A stretch of 64,000 nucleotides of DNA, taken from positions 3,348,001-3,412,000 of the forward strand of contig NZ_JAUSXV010000001.1 in assembly GCF_030816295.1 (NCBI RefSeq). Reading direction: 5' to 3'. Below the pieces are notes generated by a model, which was not told where the DNA came from, did not search any database, and saw only the letters and a list, made by a program, of their open reading frames with translations. The stretch's first letter is position 1, and each line of letters opens with the position of its first letter. The stretch comes from Microbacterium natoriense (GTDB taxonomy: Bacteria; Actinomycetota; Actinomycetes; Actinomycetales; Microbacteriaceae). Both the position numbers and the translations under genes were made by a program. Shown piece after piece: positions 9,050 to 17,938 of the stretch.

Positions 9050-9211
9050 GTGCCTCCCACTCTCCGCGCGGGCGACGCCTGTGTCCCGCGTCTCCATGAT
9101 GTCAGGATCCGCGGCGGCGGGGGCGGAAGGCGAGATTCCGCAGGGGCGGAAATGTTCCTGTTGGCGATCCGGCTCCCTGGCTCCCAGACTGTTCTCAGGA
9201 AGGCGGAATCG
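9050..9211. promoter_or_regulatory. mtlR / mannitol operon divergent promoter region with GCGGAA repeats
   Basis: The gap between the divergent mtlR and the PTS operon holds an inverted repeat GCGGAA-N7-TTCCGC at 9123-9141 and a further GCGGAA at 9146-9151 that leads into GGAA-ATG-TTCC at 9148-9158. These are the obvious candidates for MtlR binding. No confident -10/-35 was identified. A GGAAGG-type ribosome site precedes the ATG at 9212. Confidence 0.5.
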
Positions 9212-9529
9212 ATGAAGATCCTGGTTATCTGCGGCGCGGGCGCGTCGAGCACGTTCGTCGCCCAGCGGCTGCGCCGTGCGGCTGAGGCCGCAGGACTCGA
9301 CTGGGACACGGCCGCCGGCACCGTCCAATCGGTCACCGAATCCAGCGCCGACCTCATCCTCGTCGGCCCCCATCTGAAGGAGCGCGCCGTGGATCTGCGC
9401 GAGGTCCTTCCCATGCCGATCGTCGTGCTCCCCGACGACATCTTCGACGACCGCGACGGACGGCGCACGCTCGCGCTCTCCCGTGCCGTCCTCGCCGACC
9501 CCCGCACCACATCGGAAGGAAGATCATGA
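9212..9529 (+). CDS. Small orphan PTS EIIB protein (lactose/cellobiose-like)
   Basis: A 105-residue protein that begins with a beta-strand and the P-loop-like motif CGAGASSTF, with the phosphorylatable Cys8. This is the pattern of single-domain EIIB proteins of the lactose/cellobiose family. It is the first gene after the mtl promoter region, and its stop overlaps the ATG of ptsH (ATGA). No matching EIIC or EIIA of that family is present in the window, while MtlA already carries its own EIIB domain. A regulatory role towards MtlR, or service to a sugar permease elsewhere, are both possible. The larger open frame covering it from 7820 is an antisense shadow of mtlR. Confidence 0.82.
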   Translation: MKILVICGAGASSTFVAQRLRRAAEAAGLDWDTAAGTVQSVTESSADLILVGPHLKERAVDLREVLPMPIVVLPDDIFDDRDGRRTLALSRAVLADPRTTSEGRS

Positions 9530-9804
9530 CCGTCACACGCACCGTCCGTATCGGTTCGTCGCACGGGCTCCACGCCCGCCCTGCGAAGCTGTTCGCCCAG
9601 GCCGCGAAGGACTCCGGCATTCCCGTGACCATCGCGAAGGATGCGGGTTCGCCCGTCAACGCGGCGAGCATCCTCGGCGTCATCGGCCTCGCGATCGAGT
9701 TCGGCGACTACGTGACGATCACGGCCGACGGCGAGGGCGCAGACGCGGTGCTCGACACCCTCACCGAGTTGCTCACCACCGACTACGATGCGGAGAGCGC
9801 CTGA
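9526..9804 (+). CDS. ptsH: Phosphocarrier protein HPr
   Basis: General PTS phosphocarrier that takes phosphate from enzyme I and passes it to EIIA domains. The 92 residues contain the canonical site SHGLHARPAKLF with His16, and NAASILGVIGL, where Ser48 sits at the regulatory-serine position. The start overlaps the preceding EIIB stop and the stop overlaps the ptsI start (TGATG), so EIIB-ptsH-ptsI are translationally coupled inside the mannitol operon. Confidence 0.95.
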   Translation: MTVTRTVRIGSSHGLHARPAKLFAQAAKDSGIPVTIAKDAGSPVNAASILGVIGLAIEFGDYVTITADGEGADAVLDTLTELLTTDYDAESA

Positions 9805-11471
9805 TGAGCGAGTTGCGCGGAGTGGGAATCGGCCTCGGCATCGCCCAGGGGCCCGTGATCCGGATGACGGAGGCGCTGGCCGCGCCCGAGCAGACGTCGA
9901 GCACGATCGGGGCGGATGCCGAGCGCGCGCGTGCGCGCGCATCGATCGCCGCCGTCGCCGCTGAACTGACCGCCCGCGGGGAACTCGCAGGCGGAGCCGC
10001 CCAGGAGGTGCTCGAGGCCCAGGCGATGATCGCTGAGGACCCGACCCTGCAGGACGAGGTCGACAGCCGCGTCGACGCCGGAAGCACCGCTGAGTGGGCC
10101 GTGCACGATGCGTTCGCCGGTTTCCGCGCCACGCTCGAGGCTGTCGGCGGATACCTCGGCGAGCGCGCGGCCGACCTTGACGACATCGCTCAGCGCGTGC
10201 TCGCGCACCTGCGCGGCGTGGCGGCGCCCGGCGTCCCCGACCCCGGCCACCCTTTCGTGCTGGTCGCCCGGGATCTCGCCCCCGCCGACACCGCTCTGCT
10301 GAAGCTCGATCAGGTGCTCGCACTCGTGACCACCGATGGCGGTCCGACCTCGCACACCGCGATCCTCGCGCGTGAGAAGGGCATCGTCGCGATCGTCGGC
10401 GCCGCAGACGCGGCGGGCCTCCGCGACGGCGAGACGGTCATCGTCGACGCGTCCAGCGGCGTGGTGGTCACCGATCCGTCAGCCGAGGAGCTCGAGCGCG
10501 CGGCGCAGCGCGCCGCAGACCGGCTCTCCGCCGTGGCGGCTCCGCTCACCCCCGGAGCTCTGGCCGACGGCACCGCTGTGCCGCTTCTGGCCAACCTGGG
10601 CAAGCCGGCCGACGCGACGGATGCCGTCGCCCGAGGCGCGGAGGGCGTCGGTCTGTTCCGCACCGAGTTCCTCTTCCTGTCATCCGCGCAGGCGCCGACG
10701 GTCGAGCAGCAGCGCGAGTCGTACCGCGAGCTGCTCGCAGCCTTCCCCGGCAAGAAGGTGGTCGTGCGCATGCTCGACGCCGGTGCAGACAAGCCTCTGG
10801 CCTTCCTCAACGACGCGCACGAGGAGAACCCCGCGCTCGGCCTTCGCGGACTCCGCGCGCTCCGCGCCAGCGAGGACATCCTGCGCGAGCAGCTCACGGC
10901 TCTCGCCGAAGCGGATGCCGCGACCGAAGCCGATCTGTGGGTCATGGCGCCGATGGTGGCCACGGTCGAGGAGACGAAGTACTTCACGTCTCTCGCCCGT
11001 GAGTACGGCCTGAAGACCCCCGGCGTCATGGTCGAGGTCCCCGCCGCGGCGCTCCTGGCCGACCGTGTGCTCGCGCACGCGGACTTCGCCTCGATCGGCA
11101 CGAACGACCTCACGCAGTACACGATGGCGGCGGACCGCATGCTCGGCTCTGTCGCCGACTTCCAGGATCCGTGGCACCCCGCGGTGCTGCGCCTGGTGCG
11201 AGAGGTGGGCGCCGCAGGCGCCCGGCTCGGCAAGCCCGTCGGCATCTGCGGAGAGGCTGCGGCCGACCCGCTGCTGGCCGTGGTGCTGGTCGGCCTCGGC
11301 GCGACCAGCCTCTCGATGGCACCCGCGGCTCTCGCCGACGTGCGCCAGATGCTCCTCGGCCGCACTCTCGACGAGGCCAGGCAGCTCGCCGCCGCCGCAC
11401 TCGACGCAGACGACGCAGCATCCGCCCGACGCGCCGTGGCACAGCTCACGGCGTCCCTTCCTCAGCACTGA
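9804..11471 (+). CDS. ptsI: PTS enzyme I (phosphoenolpyruvate-protein phosphotransferase)
   Basis: Autophosphorylates with phosphoenolpyruvate and phosphorylates HPr in the cytosol. The 555 residues show the N-terminal HPr-binding/swivelling region, the active-site motif TTDGGPTSHTAILARE with His184, the linker, and the C-terminal PEP-binding barrel with GVGLFRTEFLF, MLDAGADKPLAFL, DLTQYTMAADR and the catalytic-cysteine segment GICGEAA. It lies between ptsH (1 bp overlap) and mtlA (28 bp gap). Having EI and HPr inside a sugar operon rather than as a separate pts locus suggests that mannitol may be a major PTS sugar for this organism. Confidence 0.96.
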   Translation: MSELRGVGIGLGIAQGPVIRMTEALAAPEQTSSTIGADAERARARASIAAVAAELTARGELAGGAAQEVLEAQAMIAEDPTLQDEVDSRVDAGSTAEWAVHDAFAGFRATLEAVGGYLGERAADLDDIAQRVLAHLRGVAAPGVPDPGHPFVLVARDLAPADTALLKLDQVLALVTTDGGPTSHTAILAREKGIVAIVGAADAAGLRDGETVIVDASSGVVVTDPSAEELERAAQRAADRLSAVAAPLTPGALADGTAVPLLANLGKPADATDAVARGAEGVGLFRTEFLFLSSAQAPTVEQQRESYRELLAAFPGKKVVVRMLDAGADKPLAFLNDAHEENPALGLRGLRALRASEDILREQLTALAEADAATEADLWVMAPMVATVEETKYFTSLAREYGLKTPGVMVEVPAAALLADRVLAHADFASIGTNDLTQYTMAADRMLGSVADFQDPWHPAVLRLVREVGAAGARLGKPVGICGEAAADPLLAVVLVGLGATSLSMAPAALADVRQMLLGRTLDEARQLAAAALDADDAASARRAVAQLTASLPQH

Positions 11472-11499
11472 ATCCCCTCACCAGAAAAGAGACGACATC

Positions 11500-13044
11500 A
11501 TGACGACGACGTCATCAGCCGCCAAGCCCGGCGGCCTCCGCGTGGGCGTGCAGCGTTTCGGCACGTTCCTCTCGGGCATGATCATGCCGAACATTCCCGC
11601 GCTGATCGCGTGGGGCATCATCACCGCGTTGTTCATCGACGTCGGCTGGACGCCGAACGCGCAGCTCGCCACCATCGTCGGACCGATGATCCACTACCTG
11701 CTGCCGATCATCATCGCCTACACGGGCGGCACGATCGTGTACAAGACCCGCGGCGGCGTCGTGGCGGCGATTGCCGTGATGGGCGTCATCGCCGGCTCCG
11801 ACTTCCTGATCGCCCAGTACAACGCAGAACTCCTCGCAGCGGACCCTGATGCGAAGACCCTCGGCGAGATCCACATGTTCATCGGCGCGATGATCATGGC
11901 TCCGCTCGCGGCCTACACGATGAAGTGGCTGGACTCCTTGTGGGAGGGGAAGATCAAGCCGGGCTTCGAGATGCTCGTGAACATGTTCTCGGCGGGCATC
12001 TGGGGCTTCGTGATGGTCATCGTCGGGTTCTACCCGGTCGCCTGGCTCGTCAACGGCATCATGAACGTGCTGTCCACCGTCGTGAACTGGCTGGTCGACA
12101 CCAACCTGCTCCCGCTCACGAGCATCATCATCGAGCCGGCGAAGGTCTTCTTCCTCAACAACGCCATCAACCACGGCGTGCTCACGCCGCTCGGCACCCA
12201 GCAGGCGACGGAGAGCGGAAAGTCGATCCTGTTCCTGCTCGAGGCCAACCCCGGTCCCGGTGTCGGGCTGCTCCTGGCGTTCACGCTGTTCGGCATCGGC
12301 GCCGCTCGCGCTTCTGCCCCGGGCGCCGCCGTGATCCAGTTCTTCGGCGGCATCCACGAGGTCTACTTCCCCTACGCGCTGATGAAGCCCGTCCTGATCG
12401 TCGCCCTGATCGCAGGCGGCATGACGGGCGTGACGACGAACATGCTGTTCGGCACCGGACTCGTGGCTCCTGCCGCTCCTGGCAGCATCATCGCCGTTCT
12501 CGGGCAGACGTACCGGACCGACTACATCGGCGTGATCCTCTCGGTGATCCTCTCCGCGGCCGTCACCTTCATCATCGCCACGTTGATCCTGCGCGCCAGC
12601 CGCAAGAAGGATCTCGAGAAGGAAGACGCCTTCGCTGCGGCGGTCGCGCAGACCGAGGCCAACAAGGGCAAGTCATCCGATGCGCTGAGCGGTCTCGTCG
12701 CCAAGACGACCGAGACGACCGAGACGACCACCACCGCGGTCGCCACCGCGCCGATCACCAGCATTGTGTTCGCGTGCGACGCCGGGATGGGCTCCTCCGC
12801 GATGGGGGCGAGCGTGCTGCGCAACAAGTTCAAGAAGGCCGGCATCGAGGATCTGAAGATCGTCAACCAGGCCATCGCGAACCTCGACGGCACGGCCGAC
12901 GTGGTGATCACCCAGCAGCAGCTGACCGACCGCGCAAAGGCCCAGTCGCCGAACTCGCTCCACATCTCGGTCGACAACTTCATGAATTCCCCGAAGTACG
13001 AGGAAGTCGTCCAGATGGTCCAGGACCAGCGAAAGGAAGCATGA
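11500..13044 (+). CDS. mtlA: Mannitol-specific PTS EIICB
   Basis: Membrane permease that takes up mannitol and phosphorylates it to mannitol-1-phosphate. The N-terminal 350 residues form the EIIC membrane domain with the conserved opening RFGTFLSGMIMPNIPALIAWG, GGTIVYKTRGG and the substrate motif GGIHEVYFPYALMKP. A charged, Thr-rich linker follows, then an EIIB domain with FACDAGMGSSAMGA and the phosphorylated Cys426. The EIIA function is on a separate protein (next gene), as in many Gram-positives. The ATG at 11500 was chosen from the alignment of the mature N-terminus; the open frame running upstream overlaps ptsI and is not coding. Its TGA overlaps the mtlF ATG. Confidence 0.96.
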   Translation: MTTTSSAAKPGGLRVGVQRFGTFLSGMIMPNIPALIAWGIITALFIDVGWTPNAQLATIVGPMIHYLLPIIIAYTGGTIVYKTRGGVVAAIAVMGVIAGSDFLIAQYNAELLAADPDAKTLGEIHMFIGAMIMAPLAAYTMKWLDSLWEGKIKPGFEMLVNMFSAGIWGFVMVIVGFYPVAWLVNGIMNVLSTVVNWLVDTNLLPLTSIIIEPAKVFFLNNAINHGVLTPLGTQQATESGKSILFLLEANPGPGVGLLLAFTLFGIGAARASAPGAAVIQFFGGIHEVYFPYALMKPVLIVALIAGGMTGVTTNMLFGTGLVAPAAPGSIIAVLGQTYRTDYIGVILSVILSAAVTFIIATLILRASRKKDLEKEDAFAAAVAQTEANKGKSSDALSGLVAKTTETTETTTTAVATAPITSIVFACDAGMGSSAMGASVLRNKFKKAGIEDLKIVNQAIANLDGTADVVITQQQLTDRAKAQSPNSLHISVDNFMNSPKYEEVVQMVQDQRKEA

Positions 13045-13478
13045 TGAGCGTTCTCACCCTCGGCCAGATCCGCATCCACCCGGGCTCCGTCTCGCAGGAC
13101 GCGGCGCTGCAGGAGGCGACCGACATCCTCGTGACGGCCGGTGCGGTGACCCCCGCCTACATCGACGCCATGCGTCAGCGCGAGGTGACCGTGTCGACCT
13201 ACATGGGCAACGGCCTCGCGATCCCGCACGGCACGAACGAGATGAAGGACACGATCCTCGCCTCTGCTCTCTCCGTCGTCCGCTACGACGGCGGCGTGGA
13301 CTGGGCCGGCGAGCAGGCGAACTTCGTGATCGGCATCGCCGGGCGCGGAGACGAGCACCTCGAGATCCTGTCGCAGATCGCGATCCTGTTCTCCGACGAT
13401 GACGATGTCGCGAAGCTCAACGCCGCCGCCACTCCCGACGAACTGTACGCGCTGTTGTCGGCGGTGAACGAGGGATGA
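13044..13478 (+). CDS. mtlF: Mannitol-specific PTS EIIA
   Basis: Cytosolic EIIA of the mannitol/fructose family, passing phosphate from HPr to MtlA. The 144 residues contain the phosphorylation motif [14 protein letters not shown] with His62, and [20 protein letters not shown], typical of this family. There are two adjacent ATG codons (13041 and 13044). The second is six bases from AAGGA and is preferred; the first would give a four-base overlap with mtlA. The TGA overlaps the mtlD ATG. Confidence 0.95.
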   Translation: MSVLTLGQIRIHPGSVSQDAALQEATDILVTAGAVTPAYIDAMRQREVTVSTYMGNGLAIPHGTNEMKDTILASALSVVRYDGGVDWAGEQANFVIGIAGRGDEHLEILSQIAILFSDDDDVAKLNAAATPDELYALLSAVNEG

Positions 13479-14629
13479 AGGCCGTCCACTTCGGCGCAGG
13501 GAACATCGGCCGCGGGTTCGTCGGGCTGCTCCTGCACGAGGGCGGCTACGAGGTCGTCTTCTCAGACGTCGCGGACGCGCTCGTCGACGCCATCAATGGT
13601 GCTTCGCAGTACACAGTTCGCGAGGCGGGCCCCGGCGGCGTGAACCGGGTCGTCACCGGGTTCCGGGCGGTCAACAGCCGCCTGGACCCCGACGGCCTTG
13701 CCGACGAGATCGCCTCCGCGGACGTGGTCACGACCGCGGTCGGCCCCACCGTGCTGCGCTTCGTCGCTCCGGCGATCGTCGAGGGGCTTCGCCGGCGGAG
13801 CGCGGATGCCGCGCCCCTCCAGGTGATGGCCTGCGAGAACGCGATCGGCGCGACCGATCAGTTGCGCGACGAGGTCGTGGGGGCAGCAGGAGCGGATGCC
13901 GCTGCACTCGTCGCGCGCGCGGTCTTCGCCAACACCGCGGTCGATCGCATCGTTCCCGCACAGCCCGCTGGAGCCGGTGTCGATGTGACGGTCGAGCCCT
14001 ACTTCGAGTGGGCGATCGAGTCAGGCCCCTTCGAGGGAGATCTGCCGTCGATCCCCGGTGCGCACTTCGTCGACGACCTCGCTCCCTACATCGAGCGCAA
14101 ACTCTTCACGGTGAACACCGGGCACGCGGCCACGGCGTACTTCGGGGCGCGAGCCGGCCTCGAGCGCATCTCGGACGCGCTCGCCGATCCGCGGATCGCC
14201 GCGCAGGTCTCCGCTTGCCTGGAGGAGACCTCCGCCGTGCTGGTGGCCGAGCACGGCCTGGACCCGGCTGAACTCGCCGAGTACCGGGCGAAGATCCTCG
14301 ACCGCTTCCGCAACCCCGAACTCGTCGACACTGTGCAGCGCGTCGGCCGTCAGCCGCTGCGCAAGATCTCGCGGCACGAGCGGTTCATCGGCCCCGGCGC
14401 GATGGCGGCCGAACGCGGGCTGTCGTCGGCAGCGCTCACGGCGGCGGTCGCCGCCGCCCTCGAGTTCGACGACCCGGCCGACGAGCAGTCGGTCGAGCTC
14501 CAGGAGCGGCTGCGCATCGAGGATGCCGTGACGTTCACGGCATCCGCTACGGGCCTCGACCCCGAGCATCCGCTGTTCGCGGCGATCCGCGATGCCGTGA
14601 TCGCCCGCCAGGAGGCCATCATGGTGTGA
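13475..14629 (+). CDS. mtlD: Mannitol-1-phosphate 5-dehydrogenase
   Basis: Oxidises mannitol-1-phosphate to fructose-6-phosphate with NAD, completing entry into glycolysis. The 384-residue protein opens with the Rossmann motif [17 protein letters not shown] and contains the family active-site stretch [18 protein letters not shown]. Length and motifs match the MtlD family of polyol-specific long-chain dehydrogenases. The ATG overlaps the mtlF stop (ATGA), and its own stop overlaps the start of the flavin monooxygenase gene. Confidence 0.96.
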   Translation: MKAVHFGAGNIGRGFVGLLLHEGGYEVVFSDVADALVDAINGASQYTVREAGPGGVNRVVTGFRAVNSRLDPDGLADEIASADVVTTAVGPTVLRFVAPAIVEGLRRRSADAAPLQVMACENAIGATDQLRDEVVGAAGADAAALVARAVFANTAVDRIVPAQPAGAGVDVTVEPYFEWAIESGPFEGDLPSIPGAHFVDDLAPYIERKLFTVNTGHAATAYFGARAGLERISDALADPRIAAQVSACLEETSAVLVAEHGLDPAELAEYRAKILDRFRNPELVDTVQRVGRQPLRKISRHERFIGPGAMAAERGLSSAALTAAVAAALEFDDPADEQSVELQERLRIEDAVTFTASATGLDPEHPLFAAIRDAVIARQEAIMV

Positions 14630-15906
14630 TGAGCACCTACGCGATCGTCGGGGCGGGTCCTTCGGGGCTCGCCTCTGCGCGTGCACTGAGCCGACGAGGC
14701 ATCCGTGTCGAGGGTTACGAGGCCTCGCACGGGGTCGGCGGACTCTGGGACATCACGAATCCGCGGAGCACCGTGTACGAGTCCGCTCATCTGATCTCGT
14801 CTCGCACGACCACCGAGTTCGCCGAGTTCCCCATGCGCACGACCGTCGACTATCCCGGTCATCGTGTGCTGCTCGAGTACTTCCGCGACTACGCCGAGCA
14901 CTTCGGCCTGACATCTCTGTTCCGCTTCGGCACCACGGTCACCCGGCTCGAGCCTCGCGACGGCGGCTGGGATCTCACGAGCACGGGCCCAGACGGCCAG
15001 CGCACCCGCCGATACGACGGCGTGGTGCTGGCCAACGGCACTCTCGCGCACCCGAACCTCCCGACTTTCGCCGGAGAGTTCTCGGGCGAGATCCTGCACA
15101 CCTCCGACTACAAGAGCGCCGGGCAGCTGGCCGGCAAGAGGGTGCTGCTGATCGGCGCGGGCAACTCCGGTTGCGATATCGCGGTAGATGCCGTGCACCG
15201 GGCCGCCTCCGTCGACATGAGCGTGCGGCGCGGCTACTACTTCGTGCCGCGGTACCTCTTCGGCCGGCCCAGCGACACCCTCAACCAGAGACGTCAGCTG
15301 CCGCCGCGCATCAAACAGGCGGTCGACAGCCGGGTGCTGAAGGCGTTCACCGGCGACCCCGTGCGATTCGGATTCCCGAAGCCCGACTACCGCATCTACG
15401 AGTCGCATCCGATCGTGAACACGCTCATCCTGCACCACCTGGGTCAGGGAGACCTGCGGGTCCGCCCCGACGTGGAGCGGTTCGACGGCGCCGCCGTGCG
15501 CTTCCGCGACGCCACCTCCGGCGAGTACGACCTCGTGCTCCTGGCCACGGGGTACACGCTCGACTACCCCTTCGTCGACCGCGCCCATCTGCACTGGCAG
15601 GGCGCATCCCCCCGGCTGTTCCTGAACATGTTCCCGGTGTCGTTCAACGGCCTGTTCGTGATGGGCATGATCGAGGCCTCTGGCATCGGCTGGCAGGGAC
15701 GCTACGAGCAGGCCGAACTGCTGGCGGCATATCTCGACGCGGCTCCCGAGAACGCCGCCGCCTTTCGTGATCGCGTCACCGGTGAACCCTGGCCTGACGT
15801 CACCGGCGGCTATCACTACCTCGGTCTCGACCGGATGGCCTACTACGTCAACAAGGACGCCTATCGCGCGGCCGTCAGACGCGAGAAGGCGGCGCTCGTG
15901 ACGTGA
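14629..15906 (+). CDS. Flavin-containing monooxygenase (FMO-type)
   Basis: A 425-residue class B flavoprotein monooxygenase. It shows FAD-binding GAGPSGLASARAL at the N-terminus, the FMO fingerprint FSGEILHTSDYK (FxGxxxHxxxYK), a second nucleotide-binding motif LIGAGNSGCDIA for NADPH, and LLATGYTLDYPF near residue 300. Such enzymes oxygenate nitrogen or sulfur atoms, or carry out Baeyer-Villiger reactions; the substrate is not readable here. It starts one base into the mtlD stop (TGATG), so it is expressed with the mannitol operon, which is an unusual partner. A short hairpin follows its stop. Confidence 0.88.
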   Translation: MSTYAIVGAGPSGLASARALSRRGIRVEGYEASHGVGGLWDITNPRSTVYESAHLISSRTTTEFAEFPMRTTVDYPGHRVLLEYFRDYAEHFGLTSLFRFGTTVTRLEPRDGGWDLTSTGPDGQRTRRYDGVVLANGTLAHPNLPTFAGEFSGEILHTSDYKSAGQLAGKRVLLIGAGNSGCDIAVDAVHRAASVDMSVRRGYYFVPRYLFGRPSDTLNQRRQLPPRIKQAVDSRVLKAFTGDPVRFGFPKPDYRIYESHPIVNTLILHHLGQGDLRVRPDVERFDGAAVRFRDATSGEYDLVLLATGYTLDYPFVDRAHLHWQGASPRLFLNMFPVSFNGLFVMGMIEASGIGWQGRYEQAELLAAYLDAAPENAAAFRDRVTGEPWPDVTGGYHYLGLDRMAYYVNKDAYRAAVRREKAALVT

Positions 15907-15909
15907 CCT

Positions 15910-15928
15910 GCTGAGGTCGCGCCTCAGC
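15910..15928. terminator. Short hairpin between convergent genes
   Basis: GCTGAGG-TCGCG-CCTCAGC forms a 7-bp stem with a 5-nt loop just after the monooxygenase stop. Its right arm overlaps the stop codon of the convergent kinase gene. There is no T-tract; terminator activity is plausible but weakly supported. Confidence 0.4.
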
Positions 15929-16784
15929 CGAGGACGCTGTCGAGCAGCGGATTCAGGTGCCGGGTGCCGAGCACGCTGGATGCCGAGCGGGCGCCGGCAG
16001 CCAAGGCGTCGGAGACCGATGCCCCGGACAGGCTCGCATCGAGCACACCAGCGAGGAACGCGTCCCCAGCGCCGTTCGTGTCGACGACCTCGACGGGCAC
16101 CGCTCCGACGCGATGTTCCGCGCCCTCGGCATCCACCGCGACCGCGCCGTCGGCCCCCAGGGTGCACACCGCGAGGGTCGCCCCCGCCGTGATGCAGGAA
16201 CGCAGGAACGCCACCGGGTCGTCGAGCCTGTCTGCGTTGCAGAACACCGCGTCGGCTGCCTCGAGGAACGGCCGGTGGAACTCCGCCTCGCCGTCGTAGT
16301 CGTGCACGTCGACCCAGATCGGCCGCCCGGTCTCGCGTGCAATCGGCAGCAGCCGCAGCGGCTCCGCGGCGAGGTCGAGGACGATCGCATCAGCTGCCGC
16401 CATCGCCGAGCGGAGCTCGTCGTCATCAGCGCCATCGGTCGCCGAAGGAGACGCCAGATACAGCGACACGCGCCCGCCCTGACGCGTCATCAGGTTCAGA
16501 TGCCGCTCGGTCACCTCCGCACCTCCCCAGCGGGTCGGCACACCGGCATCCGCCAGCGCAGCCCGAACCCGGCCGCCGTGCTCGTCCGAGCCGGCGAGCG
16601 CGTACAGGAGCACCGAGCGTCCCAGAGAAGTCAGACTCAGCGCCTTGCCGGCGCTGGTGCCGCCCACCGTGTCCCAGGTCTCCTCCGCGAACTGCATGTG
16701 CGGCACGGGCTCGGGCAGCCGGTCGAGCACGACGATCGAGTTCCACGATGCGGGGCCGGCGATGAAGACGGAGACGGCAGACAT
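15924..16784 (-). CDS. PfkB-family carbohydrate kinase
   Basis: A 286-residue ribokinase-fold sugar or nucleoside kinase. It has the N-terminal glycine-rich substrate region (VGGTSAGKALSLTSLGR) and the PfkB signature DTNGAGDAFLAGVL with the catalytic Asp. The substrate is unknown; the neighbouring nucleoside salvage genes would allow a ribose or nucleoside substrate, but this is only context. A CAGGAT hexamer six bases before the ATG suggests a leaderless message, so it may have its own promoter rather than depend on the upstream deacetylase gene. It is convergent with the monooxygenase gene. Confidence 0.85.
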   Translation of the reverse strand: MSAVSVFIAGPASWNSIVVLDRLPEPVPHMQFAEETWDTVGGTSAGKALSLTSLGRSVLLYALAGSDEHGGRVRAALADAGVPTRWGGAEVTERHLNLMTRQGGRVSLYLASPSATDGADDDELRSAMAAADAIVLDLAAEPLRLLPIARETGRPIWVDVHDYDGEAEFHRPFLEAADAVFCNADRLDDPVAFLRSCITAGATLAVCTLGADGAVAVDAEGAEHRVGAVPVEVVDTNGAGDAFLAGVLDASLSGASVSDALAAGARSASSVLGTRHLNPLLDSVLG

Positions 16785-16809
16785 GCCCCCATCCTGACAG
16801 CTCGAGCTG

Positions 16810-16831
16810 GGTCCCTGAGCGTGTCGAAGGG
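16810..16831. repeat. Candidate dispersed intergenic repeat (GGTCCCTGAGCGTGTCGAAGGG)
   Basis: The 22-base stretch, which reads GGTCCCTGAGCG then TGTCGAAGGG, fills the gap between two minus-strand genes. It resembles the short GC-rich repeat with CCTGAGC-TGTCGAAGG that I recall scattered between genes in many Micrococcales genomes. Only one full copy is visible in this window; 27321-27331 has just a core match. Confidence 0.4.
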
Positions 16832-17935
16832 TCAGCCGATTCGCTTGATCAGCGCGTCGACCGTCATTCCGTAGTCGATGCGCACGACGGGCAGAGCGAG
16901 CTTGTCGGTGCCGATCGTCACCAGCCCCGGTTCGATCGTGCGGGCCATCTCGTACCCGGCTTGCGCGACGCCCTGCTTGGCGGTGTCGTTGTAGTGCCCG
17001 AAGGGATACGCCATCACCTCACGGACGCCGAGGATGTCACCGGAGGCGTTCAGGTCGGCGGCGATCTGGTCGGCGGTCCAGTTGACCATCCGCCCCTTGC
17101 CGTTGTCGCCCGCCTGATGCATGTCGTTGGTGTGCGAACGACGCTGCACGTAGATCGAGGGCGCCGGGTCCTGCCGGTAGGCGGTGATCATGAACGAGGT
17201 GGACAGCAGCTTGTACTTGTCGATCACCGGGACGGCGAGGTCGAACCAGCTCTGATCGGCATCGTCGTCGGTGATGATCACCGAGTGGGCGGGCAGGAAC
17301 AGCCGACCGTCGATGAACGCGCTCAGCTCGTCCCACGTGGGCATGTAGAAGCCGCTCGAGGCGATGTGGCTCATCTGCGCCTCGAAGTCGCCGATGTACG
17401 CGTAGTTGCCCCGCAACCAGCCCGACTCGCCCTCGGCCTTCGCCGTGAACTGGTGGTACATCAGGATCGGGATCTGCGCGTTCTCGGCGACGTTCTGCTC
17501 GGGCGTCATCCAGCCTGCGAACAGCTGCACCTGCTGATCGACGCACACCACCGCGTCGGCGCCGTTGACGCGCGCAGCCTGATCGAAGGCGGTCGCAGCA
17601 GCCTCGGTCGGGTACCAGCCGCCGAAGACGAACCCTTCACGAGCGGGTATCGGCAGCCCCTGGAACAGGGCGCTCTGCCGCTGCAGCATGGGATCCGCCG
17701 GTGCGCCCTCTCCCGCGAAGCTCAGGGCGCACGCGAGCGGATCGTCCGCGTCGTGCAGCAGCTGCTCCACGGGACTCAGTGGTGGGTGCTCGATCGCACC
17801 GGCCTCCGAACGCGGCACGACAGGCTCGCGCGCCGCCGTCCACGCGAACGCTGCGGCCGCTCCCCCTCCCAAGAGCACGACCGCGCTGACGATGATCGCG
17901 ACGACCTTGAGCCGTCGCCTCCCCCCGGTGGCCAC
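16832..17935 (-). CDS. Membrane-anchored/secreted polysaccharide deacetylase-like protein
   Basis: A 367-residue protein with a single N-terminal membrane segment after a basic start (RRRLKVVAIIVSAVVLLGGG), so it is probably anchored or exported. The C-terminal two thirds resembles the NodB-type deacetylase fold: ILMYHQF, then ITDDDADQSWFD in the place of motif 1 (metal Asp) and RRSHTNDMH in the place of the HxxxH motif 2, and YPFGHYND near the end. The likely role is removing acetyl groups from a cell-surface glycan. The GTG start is three bases downstream of the adenosine deaminase stop, so it is probably co-transcribed with the salvage operon despite the different role. Confidence 0.82.
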   Translation of the reverse strand: MATGGRRRLKVVAIIVSAVVLLGGGAAAAFAWTAAREPVVPRSEAGAIEHPPLSPVEQLLHDADDPLACALSFAGEGAPADPMLQRQSALFQGLPIPAREGFVFGGWYPTEAAATAFDQAARVNGADAVVCVDQQVQLFAGWMTPEQNVAENAQIPILMYHQFTAKAEGESGWLRGNYAYIGDFEAQMSHIASSGFYMPTWDELSAFIDGRLFLPAHSVIITDDDADQSWFDLAVPVIDKYKLLSTSFMITAYRQDPAPSIYVQRRSHTNDMHQAGDNGKGRMVNWTADQIAADLNASGDILGVREVMAYPFGHYNDTAKQGVAQAGYEMARTIEPGLVTIGTDKLALPVVRIDYGMTVDALIKRIG

Positions 17936-17938
17936 GAC

